From assembly GCF_000372725.1 (NCBI RefSeq), contig NW_005201286.1, positions 30,941-94,940 on the forward strand: a stretch of 64,000 nt of DNA, given 5' to 3'. The stretch is from Emiliania huxleyi CCMP1516 (lineage: Eukaryota > Haptophyta > Isochrysidales > Noelaerhabdaceae). Below, piece after piece: positions 11,703-20,500 of this stretch. Both the position numbers and the translations under genes were made by a program. Position 1 is the stretch's first letter. Each line of letters begins with the position of its first letter. Below the pieces are notes generated by a model. That model ran no database searches. It was not told the DNA's origin and was given only the letters and a program-made list of their open reading frames with translations.

Positions 11703-12707
11703 TCAAGCATACACCGTCCCTAGGACAGAGGCGGTCCCAACCTTCTCCCGCATTGACAGGACCTCCTGGTGGTGGGAACCGAGCCAGACGCCCACCGCTC
11801 CGTAGCCAGTCGCAATTCCTGCCGTTCCAAGAGAAGCCCCCTTCGCGAGAAGTTTCTCATGCCCAGAGATGGAGGAGACAAAACTGCAGACGAGCTGGAC
11901 GCCGCCGTGCGCTGTCAACAGAATGCACCCGAGCCTCGTACTGGCACGTGCAGCAAGTGTCACTTGGGCGAGCAAGACCAGGCATGCGAGCACAGCAGCC
12001 AGGTGGATGAGGCGGTGCTCCTCTCCAAGATCCGCCAGATTCACGGACACAAGCCCGATGATGAGCACCGCAACGTGGATCGGCTGACTCTGCCGCGTTT
12101 TCGCTGTTAGATCGCACGGCAGAGTTGGCGGCGACGGTGGCGACGAGATGCAGGATGATGGCGGCTCCGGCGCGCCGGCAGAGTCGTGAGGCTGCTCGCA
12201 CTGAATCGTGGTGGCGGCAGCGGCAGCGGCGGTGAAGCCATTCGGAGCATTTGGCTGTGCGGAGGGTGTGGCATGTGGAGCGTCGAGGAGGTGGAGCAGC
12301 AGGGCTCGCTGCTGCCTCTGCAGCATCAACAGCTGCTGATGATGATGCACCGGCAACTGTCTGCCAACGGGCTCCAGTTGCTGGTGGAGTGCCGCAAGCG
12401 CATGAGTCGGGAAGCGGGAGGCGAATTGGTGCCACGGCAATGTGACCCGGGCAGGAGCTGGTGGAGCAGAGCTCGAGGCCGATGATGCCGGCCTCCCCTG
12501 CTGCTGGTTAGAATCGCCGAGAGTGGTCGTCTCGTCGCGCCCACCCTCCATACAACACATGCAACGCGCCGGAGTTTTTCTGAGTGTCGTCGGTCTCACG
12601 GGAAAAAAATCTGTCCCCGTTCTCCCGGCCGGGGTGGGGCGCGCGCGGGGGCGGCGGGTGTGAGGCGAGTGTGCGGGATGTCTGTGGGCCCGAGAGCGAT
12701 ATGCCAT
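11703..12707 (-). CDS. Hypothetical membrane protein, 334 aa
   Basis: Uninterrupted frame from ATG 12707 to a stop at 11703-11705. The first half is Arg/Pro/Gln/His-rich and probably disordered (HHHQQLLMLQRQQRALLLHL). The second half has three or four hydrophobic segments (VAVLIIGLVSVNL, LAAVLACLVLLAQVTLAA, LLTAHGGVQLVCSFV, GTAGIATGYGAVGVWLG). This suggests a small multi-pass membrane protein. No family recognised. Part of the opposite strand is also open, which lowers confidence. A single-exon gene of this size is plausible here. Confidence 0.45.
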   Translation of the reverse strand: MAYRSRAHRHPAHSPHTRRPRARPTPAGRTGTDFFPVRPTTLRKTPARCMCCMEGGRDETTTLGDSNQQQGRPASSASSSAPPAPARVTLPWHQFASRFPTHALAALHQQLEPVGRQLPVHHHQQLLMLQRQQRALLLHLLDAPHATPSAQPNAPNGFTAAAAAATTIQCEQPHDSAGAPEPPSSCISSPPSPPTLPCDLTAKTRQSQPIHVAVLIIGLVSVNLADLGEEHRLIHLAAVLACLVLLAQVTLAARASTRLGCILLTAHGGVQLVCSFVSSISGHEKLLAKGASLGTAGIATGYGAVGVWLGSHHQEVLSMREKVGTASVLGTVYA

Positions 12708-13562
12708 GTCCGCCTTGCTTTGTTTCCTAACATCGAAGGCTAAGCTCAAAAAATCTCTCTCTGGCTGTTCATCTCCTCATCTCTTTCCCACCAAGGCGGG
12801 GGGCGGTGGGCGTGTGCGCGCGGCGCGGCGGTGTGTGTGTGGTGTGACTGCGATAGAGGGTGCGCAGCGTCCTAATCCAAAATCTTAGGATTCAGGATTC
12901 AGGCATCGCTTCAGTGGGGCCAAACAAAGTGAGTTTATTGATGTGTGAGGAAGGTACGGGACACGAGGAGTCACGCGGACCGACTCGTCGGTGACTCTGC
13001 TGCACGCCGTTTCAGATTTTTTCTCAGCGTGAGCGAGACGTGGTCGTGGAAGAGTGCCACCGTCGGGTAGGACGGGTCGGCCCGGAGCATCAGAGTAGCC
13101 GTCGTGGTCGCGGCGAGCAGCGCCGGCCACTCCGGCGCCGCGTCGGCAACATGGGAGCATGTCCACCGGCGCCACTGGATTTTGGGGCGCTGCGCACGCC
13201 CCCTAACTGCGACAAGGGACCAACCAGCCGCGGCCGGGAGAAAGAAGCAGCGCGGCGACGCGAAGCATGAACTTCGCAAAAAAATACTAAACGTGCAACC
13301 TGCCACACGAGCCGCCACACGCAGTGCAGGAACGCTCACGATAGCGCTCTACCGGTGGGGGGAGAATCGTGGGTTGCAGACGCGTCTGTCTATATCTCTT
13401 CTACGGCCCCTACCTAACTATGGAAATCTCGACGATTCACAGTAGACGCGGATGTCCACGCGAGAGAGAGCCGCTCGGCGACACTCGATTGCCACCTTAA
13501 TATGTCTATCCTCTCGAGCGGTGTGCAGCACTGCAGACGGCTCTGCCGAGTTCTTGCCGATA
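12708..13562. other. No gene seen
   Basis: No conserved frame on either strand. A minus-strand run with ADPSYPTVALFHDHVSLTLR near 13020-13090 could be an orphan exon, but has no start and no partner. Confidence 0.4.
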
Positions 13563-14048
13563 TTACACGAGCACAGGCCGAGGGTTTTGCCGTGCCGACA
13601 TCGACCCCCTCGCTGCAAAAGCAGCCGTCGCTGTGAGCAAGCTCGCCGCAAATTCCACGCCAAGTCCGGCCCAAAACACATAGGCAATGGTCGCTGTGAG
13701 GAAGCCGGCAGCGAAGCCGGTGATGCTGCGGCGCGGCCTCGGCGCGGCGCCACTTTCCATGCTGAGGGACGCCCATTCACCCGGCAAGATCCCACTGCCA
13801 ATTTCTTCTGTGACTGTTCCGTCCTCCTCGTCGTCGTCCTCGTCGTCGTCCTCGGCGTCGTCCTCGTCGTCGTCCTCAGGTTTGAGAGATCTCGCGCGCA
13901 CGGCACCGAGCCCCGCCTGCTTTGTTTCTTCGGGTGGCGCCTCGGGCGGCGCTTCCGTCGCTTGGAGGCCAGTGACCAACTTCGCCTGACCGTCGGCGAG
14001 AAGAGCGATGGCCAACGTGACTGAGGTGCTGAGCAAAGCCTTCCGCAT
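13563..14048 (-). CDS. Small secreted or membrane protein with acidic tract, 161 aa
   Basis: ATG 14048 starts a classic signal peptide (MRKALLSTSVTLAIALLADG). Then come a Pro/Glu linker, an Asp/Glu run of about 20 residues (13805-13875), a basic patch (PRPRRS) and one or two hydrophobic helices (GFAAGFLTATIAYVFWAGLG; EFAASLLTATAAFAA). It ends at 13563-13565 (TAA). The layout suggests an exported protein held in a membrane, with the acidic part in the lumen or outside. In an alga an acidic luminal tract could bind calcium, but nothing here proves it. No family recognised. Confidence 0.55.
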   Translation of the reverse strand: MRKALLSTSVTLAIALLADGQAKLVTGLQATEAPPEAPPEETKQAGLGAVRARSLKPEDDDEDDAEDDDEDDDEEDGTVTEEIGSGILPGEWASLSMESGAAPRPRRSITGFAAGFLTATIAYVFWAGLGVEFAASLLTATAAFAARGSMSARQNPRPVLV

Positions 14049-14142
14049 CTTCCACCTTCGGTCCTCGGTGAACGGGGGTGCGGTCCGCCGACAAGCAATG
14101 GCACCGACTTTCTTCTTTTCCGAGTTGCTGCAGCAGTAGCTA

Positions 14143-14275
14143 TATGAGCAAGCCTGCTCTAGCCTCGCATGTCACTTCCTGTCGTCTGTTGTGTCGTTGT
14201 GCCCTTGTTTGTACTCTTGGCACCGTGGAGTGCTGGGGGGGGCGACAGGGAGGATATGGCCTTGAGTTATGTGTA
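14143..14275 (+). repeat. Dispersed repeat, inverted copy at 3537-3685
   Basis: Collinear with the reverse complement of 3537-3685. It includes the GCACCGTGGAGTGCTGGGGG block and ends near the AGTTATGTGTAAGCC segment. Confidence 0.7.
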
Positions 14276-14397
14276 AGCCGACTCAGTAAAGAGAGTGGGC
14301 GCACATGTGGGTGACAGAGCACCAGGAATTCCTTTCTTTTTTGGCTCGATTCTTTTTTCGAGATCGCTCCGGTTTGAAAAATTCGTCTTGTCTTTGA

Positions 14398-14460
14398 AGC
14401 GCTACCCAACGCGGCCAAAGGATATCCACCTCGAGACCTCGAGACCTCGAGAAAGCGTAA
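14398..14460 (+). repeat. Dispersed repeat upstream of the kinase gene
   Basis: Matches the left half of the 9214-9320 repeat (CTACCCAACGCGGCCAAAGG) and then has three CCTCGAGA units. It lies about 37 nt before ATG 14497. Confidence 0.65.
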
Positions 14461-14496
14461 CGCGATTGCTTGCTGCGCGGCGTCGCTCCTTGACCA

Positions 14497-17451
14497 ATGG
14501 AGGCTGGTGTCGAGCGGCCCGCGTCGGCGGAGCGGGCGCTCGACAAGGTGGAGACGGGTCTGAAGATTGCCGACTCCGTACTCAAGCTCGGCGAAAACTC
14601 TGGGCTACCACTCCTGCCGGCCGTTTGCAGCACGGCTCGCGGCGTCCTTGAAGTCGTGCAAGCGTCGCAAACTGTGATCAATGATGCGCTGTCGATTGCG
14701 CAGCGCACGATCGACGTCCTCGAGCTGCTGCAGCGCATGGCTCAAAACGTGAAACGCATGGACGTGACGAGCCGCGCTCGCGTCGAGGACCGGATGCGCG
14801 AGTTGCAGCGGCTGCTCGAAGACGTGCGCTCGGCTGTTGATGCCTTGGGCAAGCAGGGCTGGCTGCGACACGTGCTCAACGTGGGCAGGCGCACCACGCT
14901 CTCGCAGCTCGACTCGGATATCACCAGCCAGCTTGACGACCTGTTCAAGTTCTACAACCTCGCCCGCGACGCGCACATCCTCGTCCGGCTGCAGGCGCGC
15001 GAGTATGCTGTCGAGGCGGAGGTGGAGCGGCAGGTGGCCGAGCGGAAGAGGCTGGGCGAGGCTGCCGACGCGGAGGCGCTCGAGAAGGACTGCGAGGTCG
15101 TGCGCGGCATCGCCGTCTCCTCGGGCGTGTCGGACGCCGACTTCCGTAGCGAGCTTCGCGACCTTCCCGCTGAGGTGCGGGAGGCATTTGAGAAGCACGG
15201 CCTCAAGCTTGACAAGGTGCTCGAGCTGAACCAGCAGCAGAACATCAAACAGGACCAGATCCTCGAAAAGCTGACGAATCTTTCAATGGGCGTAGTGCAG
15301 TCGACCCAGATCTCACGACTGTCGCTCTACGCGTACGACCGCAAGCCGGACGCGCCCCCCAGCAAGAAGGACAAGCCCGCCGCGTGGCTTGGCAGCGGGA
15401 CGTTCGGCAGCACGTACCGTATGCGCAAGAAGGACGGTATCGACGAGCTGCGGTACGCGGTTAAGTTCATAGAGGACAGAGACTCGGAGCTGCCGCAGTC
15501 GAGGCTGGCCGAGGAGGCGCGGCTGCTGGCAAAGCTCGACCACCCCCACACGGTGCGCTACTTCGACTCCTTCTGGCACACGGTCAAGGCGCGTGACGAG
15601 GACGAGGAGGACAAGTCGCAGTTTATCATCGTCATGGAGCTGCTTTCGGGGGGCTCGCTGGAGCTGAAGATGACCACGCCACCGCAGCCGCCGAGCGCAG
15701 CGGCCACATGGGTGCAGCAGGCCGCCTCGGGCCTCGCGTACATGCACTCGCTCAACCTGCAGCACCGCGACCTCAAGCCGGCCAACGTGATGCTCGACTC
15801 GACGGGCCGCGCGAAGATAATCGACTTTGGGCTCGCGTGCGTCTCTTCCGCCTCGCGGTCGCGCACCAAGACCAAGGTGGGCACGAACGCATACATGTCG
15901 CCGGAGAAGACCGCGGAGAAGCGGTACGGGCCGGCGGACGACGTGTGGGCGGCCGGCTGCATCCTCGCCGAGCTTCTGCTCGGCCGCCCGATCGGCAACG
16001 TGGCGCTCGACGCGGCAAAGCGGCAGCGCGCGATCGCCGAGAGCAAGGTTGCGAGCAAGCAGCTGGGCTCGTGGGTCGAGGGTTGTCTGCAGGAGAGCCC
16101 GGGGCGGCGCCCGGCAGCGAGGGTGCTGGAGCAGGGGCTGGCGTCGGGTGGCCCGGGTGCGCGCGAGGCGGAAGAGCGTCGGGTGGCCCGGGTGCGCGCG
16201 ATCGCCGAGGCAGCAGCGTCTGCAGCAGTGGCAGATGAGAAGGTTCGCGCGCGGAAGGAGGCTGTCGAACGCTCTCGGAGGGAGGCGGAGGAGGAGCGCG
16301 CTCAGCAAAAGGCGGCGGGAAGCGCACGCCAGGAAGCGGCGGCTGTAAGTGTTCGGAGCACGCCCCATACCGGTAAGGAGCCGAACCCGAACCTCCCCGC
16401 CAACACGCCCACTTCGTCGCGCATGCGCCACGAGCGCGAGGCGCTGGGCCTCGAGCACTCGCCGCGCTCCATCTTCAAGATGCTCAACGAGGCGGAGCAC
16501 TCCGAGTCGCTGGTTTACCTCACCTGTTCGATCTGCGAGGAGGTTCTGGAGGACCCGCTCTTCACGCCGTGCCACCACACCTTTTGCGGTGCGTGCATCC
16601 GCGGCCGGCTGCGCGAAGGCGAGGAGAGCTGCGCCGAGTGCCTCGCGCCTCTGAAAGAGGGCGACCTGCAGCCAAACCTGATGGCGGCCAAGCTGCTCTC
16701 GCGCATGCGCTCGTGCTGCATCTACAAGGCGCACGGCTGCAGCTGGAAGGGACGCGTCTCCGAGCTCTCGAAGCACTACCGCAGCTGCTCGTACGCGGCC
16801 GGCCCCTGCCCGTTTGGGTGCGGCCGCAACCTCACGCCCGCGAGCTACGCCTCGCACGTGCTCTCCTGTGAGCTGCGGACGGTGGGCGACTGCCCGTGCG
16901 GGAGGAAGTACAGGTTCTCGGAGCAGCAGACGCACCGCGCCGTGTGCCTGCCCTACCAGAGAGAGGCGCGCCGCAGGGCGGAGCGGGAGGCCATCTCGCA
17001 AAAACTCCGAAGCTCGCGCAGGCACACCGCAGAGCTGCGAGCCACCTCCCGCTCGGTACGGCTCGGGGGCGCGCACGAGGCGGTCGAACTCGTCTCAGAG
17101 TCGCTGATCCCGCACCTCGTGGCGCTCGCCCTCTTCGCCATGCTGATCCAGCCGCTTCGGCGCGACGGCACGTTTTCCGCTGCAGTGTACAACATCACCG
17201 CCGCATACTCGCAGCAGGGCCCGCTTCTCCACTTCGGCGCCGTGCTGCTCGCAGCGTCGCTCGCGGCAGACGGCCTGTGGCGCGTGTGCCCTAGAAGCGG
17301 AAGACGGAACTCTTGTCTTCCAACTAGCGCTCGAGAGGACACGCACTCCGCTGCACTCGGCCGCATTCCGCCGTGTTCGTGGCACTACTCACATCCCTCG
17401 TATTCGCGCGGTGCTCTGAATGCTCTGCACACGGCCGCACTCCCGCCCTGA
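14497..17451 (+). CDS. MLKL-like helical domain / protein kinase / RING / TRAF zinc-finger protein
   Basis: One open frame from ATG 14497. Residues ~15-200 are helical (LDKVETGLKIADSVLKLG...; WLRHVLNVGRRTTLSQLDSD) and resemble the N-terminal bundle of MLKL-type proteins. A complete protein kinase follows: G-loop GSGTFGS (299-305), Lys323 in AVKF, HRD at 423-425 in HRDLKPANVM, DFG at 443-445 and SPE in the activation segment, so it is predicted active. A Glu/Arg-rich coiled coil (~570-620) leads to a C3HC4 RING: Cys677, 680, 692, His694, Cys697, 700, 712, 715. TRAF-type Cys/His fingers cover ~735-825. Hydrophobic helices begin at LIPHLVALALFAMLI and GAVLLAASLAADGLW. Sequence after ~17270 is an introner-like element, so the printed C-terminus is probably intron; the protein likely continues into the exons from 17528. 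Kinase plus ubiquitin-ligase function is inferred. Confidence 0.85.
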   Translation: MEAGVERPASAERALDKVETGLKIADSVLKLGENSGLPLLPAVCSTARGVLEVVQASQTVINDALSIAQRTIDVLELLQRMAQNVKRMDVTSRARVEDRMRELQRLLEDVRSAVDALGKQGWLRHVLNVGRRTTLSQLDSDITSQLDDLFKFYNLARDAHILVRLQAREYAVEAEVERQVAERKRLGEAADAEALEKDCEVVRGIAVSSGVSDADFRSELRDLPAEVREAFEKHGLKLDKVLELNQQQNIKQDQILEKLTNLSMGVVQSTQISRLSLYAYDRKPDAPPSKKDKPAAWLGSGTFGSTYRMRKKDGIDELRYAVKFIEDRDSELPQSRLAEEARLLAKLDHPHTVRYFDSFWHTVKARDEDEEDKSQFIIVMELLSGGSLELKMTTPPQPPSAAATWVQQAASGLAYMHSLNLQHRDLKPANVMLDSTGRAKIIDFGLACVSSASRSRTKTKVGTNAYMSPEKTAEKRYGPADDVWAAGCILAELLLGRPIGNVALDAAKRQRAIAESKVASKQLGSWVEGCLQESPGRRPAARVLEQGLASGGPGAREAEERRVARVRAIAEAAASAAVADEKVRARKEAVERSRREAEEERAQQKAAGSARQEAAAVSVRSTPHTGKEPNPNLPANTPTSSRMRHEREALGLEHSPRSIFKMLNEAEHSESLVYLTCSICEEVLEDPLFTPCHHTFCGACIRGRLREGEESCAECLAPLKEGDLQPNLMAAKLLSRMRSCCIYKAHGCSWKGRVSELSKHYRSCSYAAGPCPFGCGRNLTPASYASHVLSCELRTVGDCPCGRKYRFSEQQTHRAVCLPYQREARRRAEREAISQKLRSSRRHTAELRATSRSVRLGGAHEAVELVSESLIPHLVALALFAMLIQPLRRDGTFSAAVYNITAAYSQQGPLLHFGAVLLAASLAADGLWRVCPRSGRRNSCLPTSAREDTHSAALGRIPPCSWHYSHPSYSRGALNALHTAALPP

Positions 17452-17527
17452 GTCTGGCGTATCCACCGCCAACACTCTCTGCACAATACCGCACTCCCGC
17501 CCCGAGTCTGGCGCATTCGCCCTGCAG
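17278..17527 (+). mobile_element. Introner-like element, copy 1
   Basis: Begins inside the last membrane helix of the kinase frame (GGCCT|GTGGCGCG, or GACG|GCCTGTGG) and ends CCCTGCAG|GCTCGTGG. It carries CCCTAGAAGCGGAAGACG and GCGCTCGAGAGGACAC as do the copies at 20470-20654 and 27759-27929. Its 3' third is duplicated (two ...CTCCCGCC...GAGTCTGGCG blocks). The GT donor (intron from 17278) gives a phase that joins the kinase to the next membrane exon in frame. Confidence 0.7.
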
Positions 17528-20500
17528 GCTCGTGGCGGGCGTGCACTCCTCAGACCCATCCCTCCTCTCCTTCCCGCCCTCGCCCCCCTCCTCCGCCCCG
17601 CTCCTCCCGCGCGGCGGCGCGGACGGCGGCGGCGGGGCGGCCGGCGGCGGCGGCGGCGCGGCGGGTGCAGGGGATGCGGCGGGCGGGGACCCGTACACAC
17701 TGATGGAGAGAGCGCTCGGGTGGGCCGCCTCGATGCGCGCAAACGACGAGACGCTCACGCACCTCTTCCTGCTGCTGCCGATCATCACCCTCAAGGCGGT
17801 CTGCCTCTTCCTCCTCGCCGAGGGACGCAAGGCCACCGGCCAGCGCGACGCCGCCGCGGCGCGAGCGGCGGGTCGCAACGCCAATCGGGGCGGGGGCCTC
17901 CCGACCAGCGGCGCCGAGAGCGGCGCTGGCGGGCTCTGCGGTGGCGAAGACCTCGGCGCGGCGCTGGAGAAGTACTTGGGCCGCGCCCTCCTCCTCGCGG
18001 GCTGCGTCCTCTCGCTGCTGCGCGCCGACGCGTCGTGCGCGCTCGGGCTCCTCGCCACGCTCGGGCAGCACGAGTCGAGGCTTTACTTCTCCCGCGCCCT
18101 GCTCGGCACCGCCCTGCTCGCGCTCGCAATGGACGCCGACTGGCTTGGCGTCGGAGGAGCGCGGGAGGGCGCGCCTTGCCGGCCGGGCCTGGCCGGCGTG
18201 CCTTGCGCCGCGGGGCTTGCCGCGGGTGAAGCGTGGCTGAACCCGACCTACCTCTGGTCGCTGCTGCTGCAGGGGCGGCTCGCGCTGCTCTGCACGGTGC
18301 TCGCCGCGCCACTCAAGCTCGCGCTCCTCCTCATCGGCGCCTACCTCAACTACTCGCAGCCGGCGGCGCCCACGCGGCCGTTCCGCTTCCCCGAGGCGCG
18401 GCGAGATTACCCGAGATTACCCGAGATTACCCGAGAATACCTACGCGGCCGTTCCGATTCCCCGAGGCGCGGCTCGAGCATGCGGCGGTGGCGCGAGTCT
18501 TCAAGCTGCGCCAGAGGAGCGCGCGGCTAGGCGTGCGCCGCCATCTCGCGCCATCTCGCGCCATCTCGCGCCATCTCGGGCCATCTCGGGCCATCTCGCG
18601 CCATCTCGGGTAATCTCGCGGCCAGGCGGCGCTGCCGAGGACGTCGACGAGGCGGAGGCGCGCTCGGCTATCGCAGGCGACATGCTGTCGAGGGACGCGG
18701 CAGAGGAGCTCGCCGAGGGGTTCCGGCGGCAGAGGGCGGAGGAGCGGCAGCTCGCGCTCTCAAAGTCGCTCTTCGCGTTGGGCTTCCTCTCGCTGCTGCT
18801 CGGCTCCGTCGGCGTCCTCTACGGCAGCGAGGGGATCGCGCCGTCCCTCTCCGCGCCGCTGCTCGAGCTCCCTGTCCTCTCGATGGTCGCCGCGTTCGGC
18901 TGCCTCTGCGACTCGCGCACGCGCCGCTCCCCGGAAGTGTCCCGGAAGTGTCCCGGAAGTGTCTAGGCTGCCTCCGCGACTCGGGCACGTGCCGCTCGTC
19001 ACCACGCAAGTGCACTCGCTTCCTCTGGTCGACCGTGTACCTGCACTGCACGCTGCTGCTGCTGCTCTCGTCCGCGCTCGCCCTCTACGCCGCCGAGCTC
19101 GCGCACGCACCCGCTTGCTGCGGCTTCGCCCACCTCTCCCTCTTTGAGCAGCTGCAGCTCTGCACCGTCGTCGCGCTGATCCTCGTCCACGGCCACCGCC
19201 TAGACACGTCCTGGACACGCCCTAGACACGCCCTAGACACGTCGTCCTTCACGTCTTCTCGTCCACGGCCCCCTGCGCCGCCGATGGCCTCTCACGCCCC
19301 CCCCCCCCCCCCGGATCCCCCTCCCCCGGTGCGCACAGGCCTCGCCATCGCGACCGTCACGCAGCTACTCGCCGCCATCTCGTCGCTCGCCTCGGCCGAC
19401 GGCCTGCACGTCCTCAAGGCGGCCGCTCGGAGGGGCCTCTCCGTCGCGTGGGCGCTGCTGGTTGCCTCGCTGCTCATGCTGCTCGTGCGCCTCGACGTGG
19501 ACATCGCCCTCGCCCTCCTCGCCCTCGTGGCGCTGTACGAGCTCCGCGCCGCGACCACCGCCGCCGCCGCCGTCGCCCTCGCGGCCGACGATGAGGGCGA
19601 GGACGTCGCCCTCCTCGCGCGCTCTCCGCACCGCGTGCCGGGCGGCGGGCTCACCGTGCTGCTGCTGCTGCCGGCGGCGGTGGCGGTGGACGTGGTCGAC
19701 GGGTACGAGAGGCTCACGGGCTGGGCGGCGAGCGACGTTGGCGCGCGGGGCGAGGCGCAGGCGATGGTGTACACCGAGGCGGCGCTGCTGCTGCTCTGCG
19801 GCCTCAAGCTGCTCCTCAAGCTCCGCCTCGCCCTCGCCCTGTGGCGGGTGCGCGCGCTCGGCCGCCCCGCCGCGCTGGACGGGGGCGAGGTGCGCCGGCT
19901 GGGATGCACTGAGCGGGTCCTCTTCGCCGCGTGCGTGCTGAGCCTGGCCGCCGCGCTGGGCGCGCTCGACGCGTCGCTGCTCCCGTCCTCGCGGACGCTC
20001 GGCAGCCTGGGGCAGCCGCGCGACGAGGGCGGGGCGGCGGCGCAGGGCGGCAACGCGACGCTCGCCGCCCTCGCGGGGGGCGCCCTCCCCGCCAACGCGT
20101 CGCCGCACCACCACTTGGACGAGCGCCTGTCGAGCCGCGCATTCTTCGGCGGCCTCCTGCTGGCGCCGCGGGACACGTCCAGGACACGTCCAGGACACGT
20201 CCAGGACACGTCCCTCAGGCGGCTTCCTCCTGGCGCGGCGGGACACCTCGCTGCTCGGCGCGGCCCTCCGCTCCCCGCCGGCCGCGACCGACGGCGGCGA
20301 CGGCGGCGAGGGAGGGCAGGGCGGGCAGGGCGGGCAGGGCGGGCAGAAGACTCGCCTCACCCTCTCCGAGTGGCTCTCCCCCGACGGCGCCGCCGCCGCA
20401 CTCAGCGCGGGACCGCTCGCGCTCCTCGCCGCCGCCGGCTGCACCCTCGCCCTCGGCGGCGGCGGGACGGCCCACTCCTAGAAGCGGAAGACGCATTCCT

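Noticed and set aside
15313-17076. 587-codon minus-strand frame opposite the kinase
   Set aside because: Mirror of the GC-rich kinase/RING codons, with no conserved domain.
19200-19245. Array of CTAGACACG units as another minisatellite intron
   Set aside because: It looks like one and is followed by a second CTCGTCCACGGCC, but no AG acceptor precedes that copy and the frame reads through without stops. Left as coding or unresolved.
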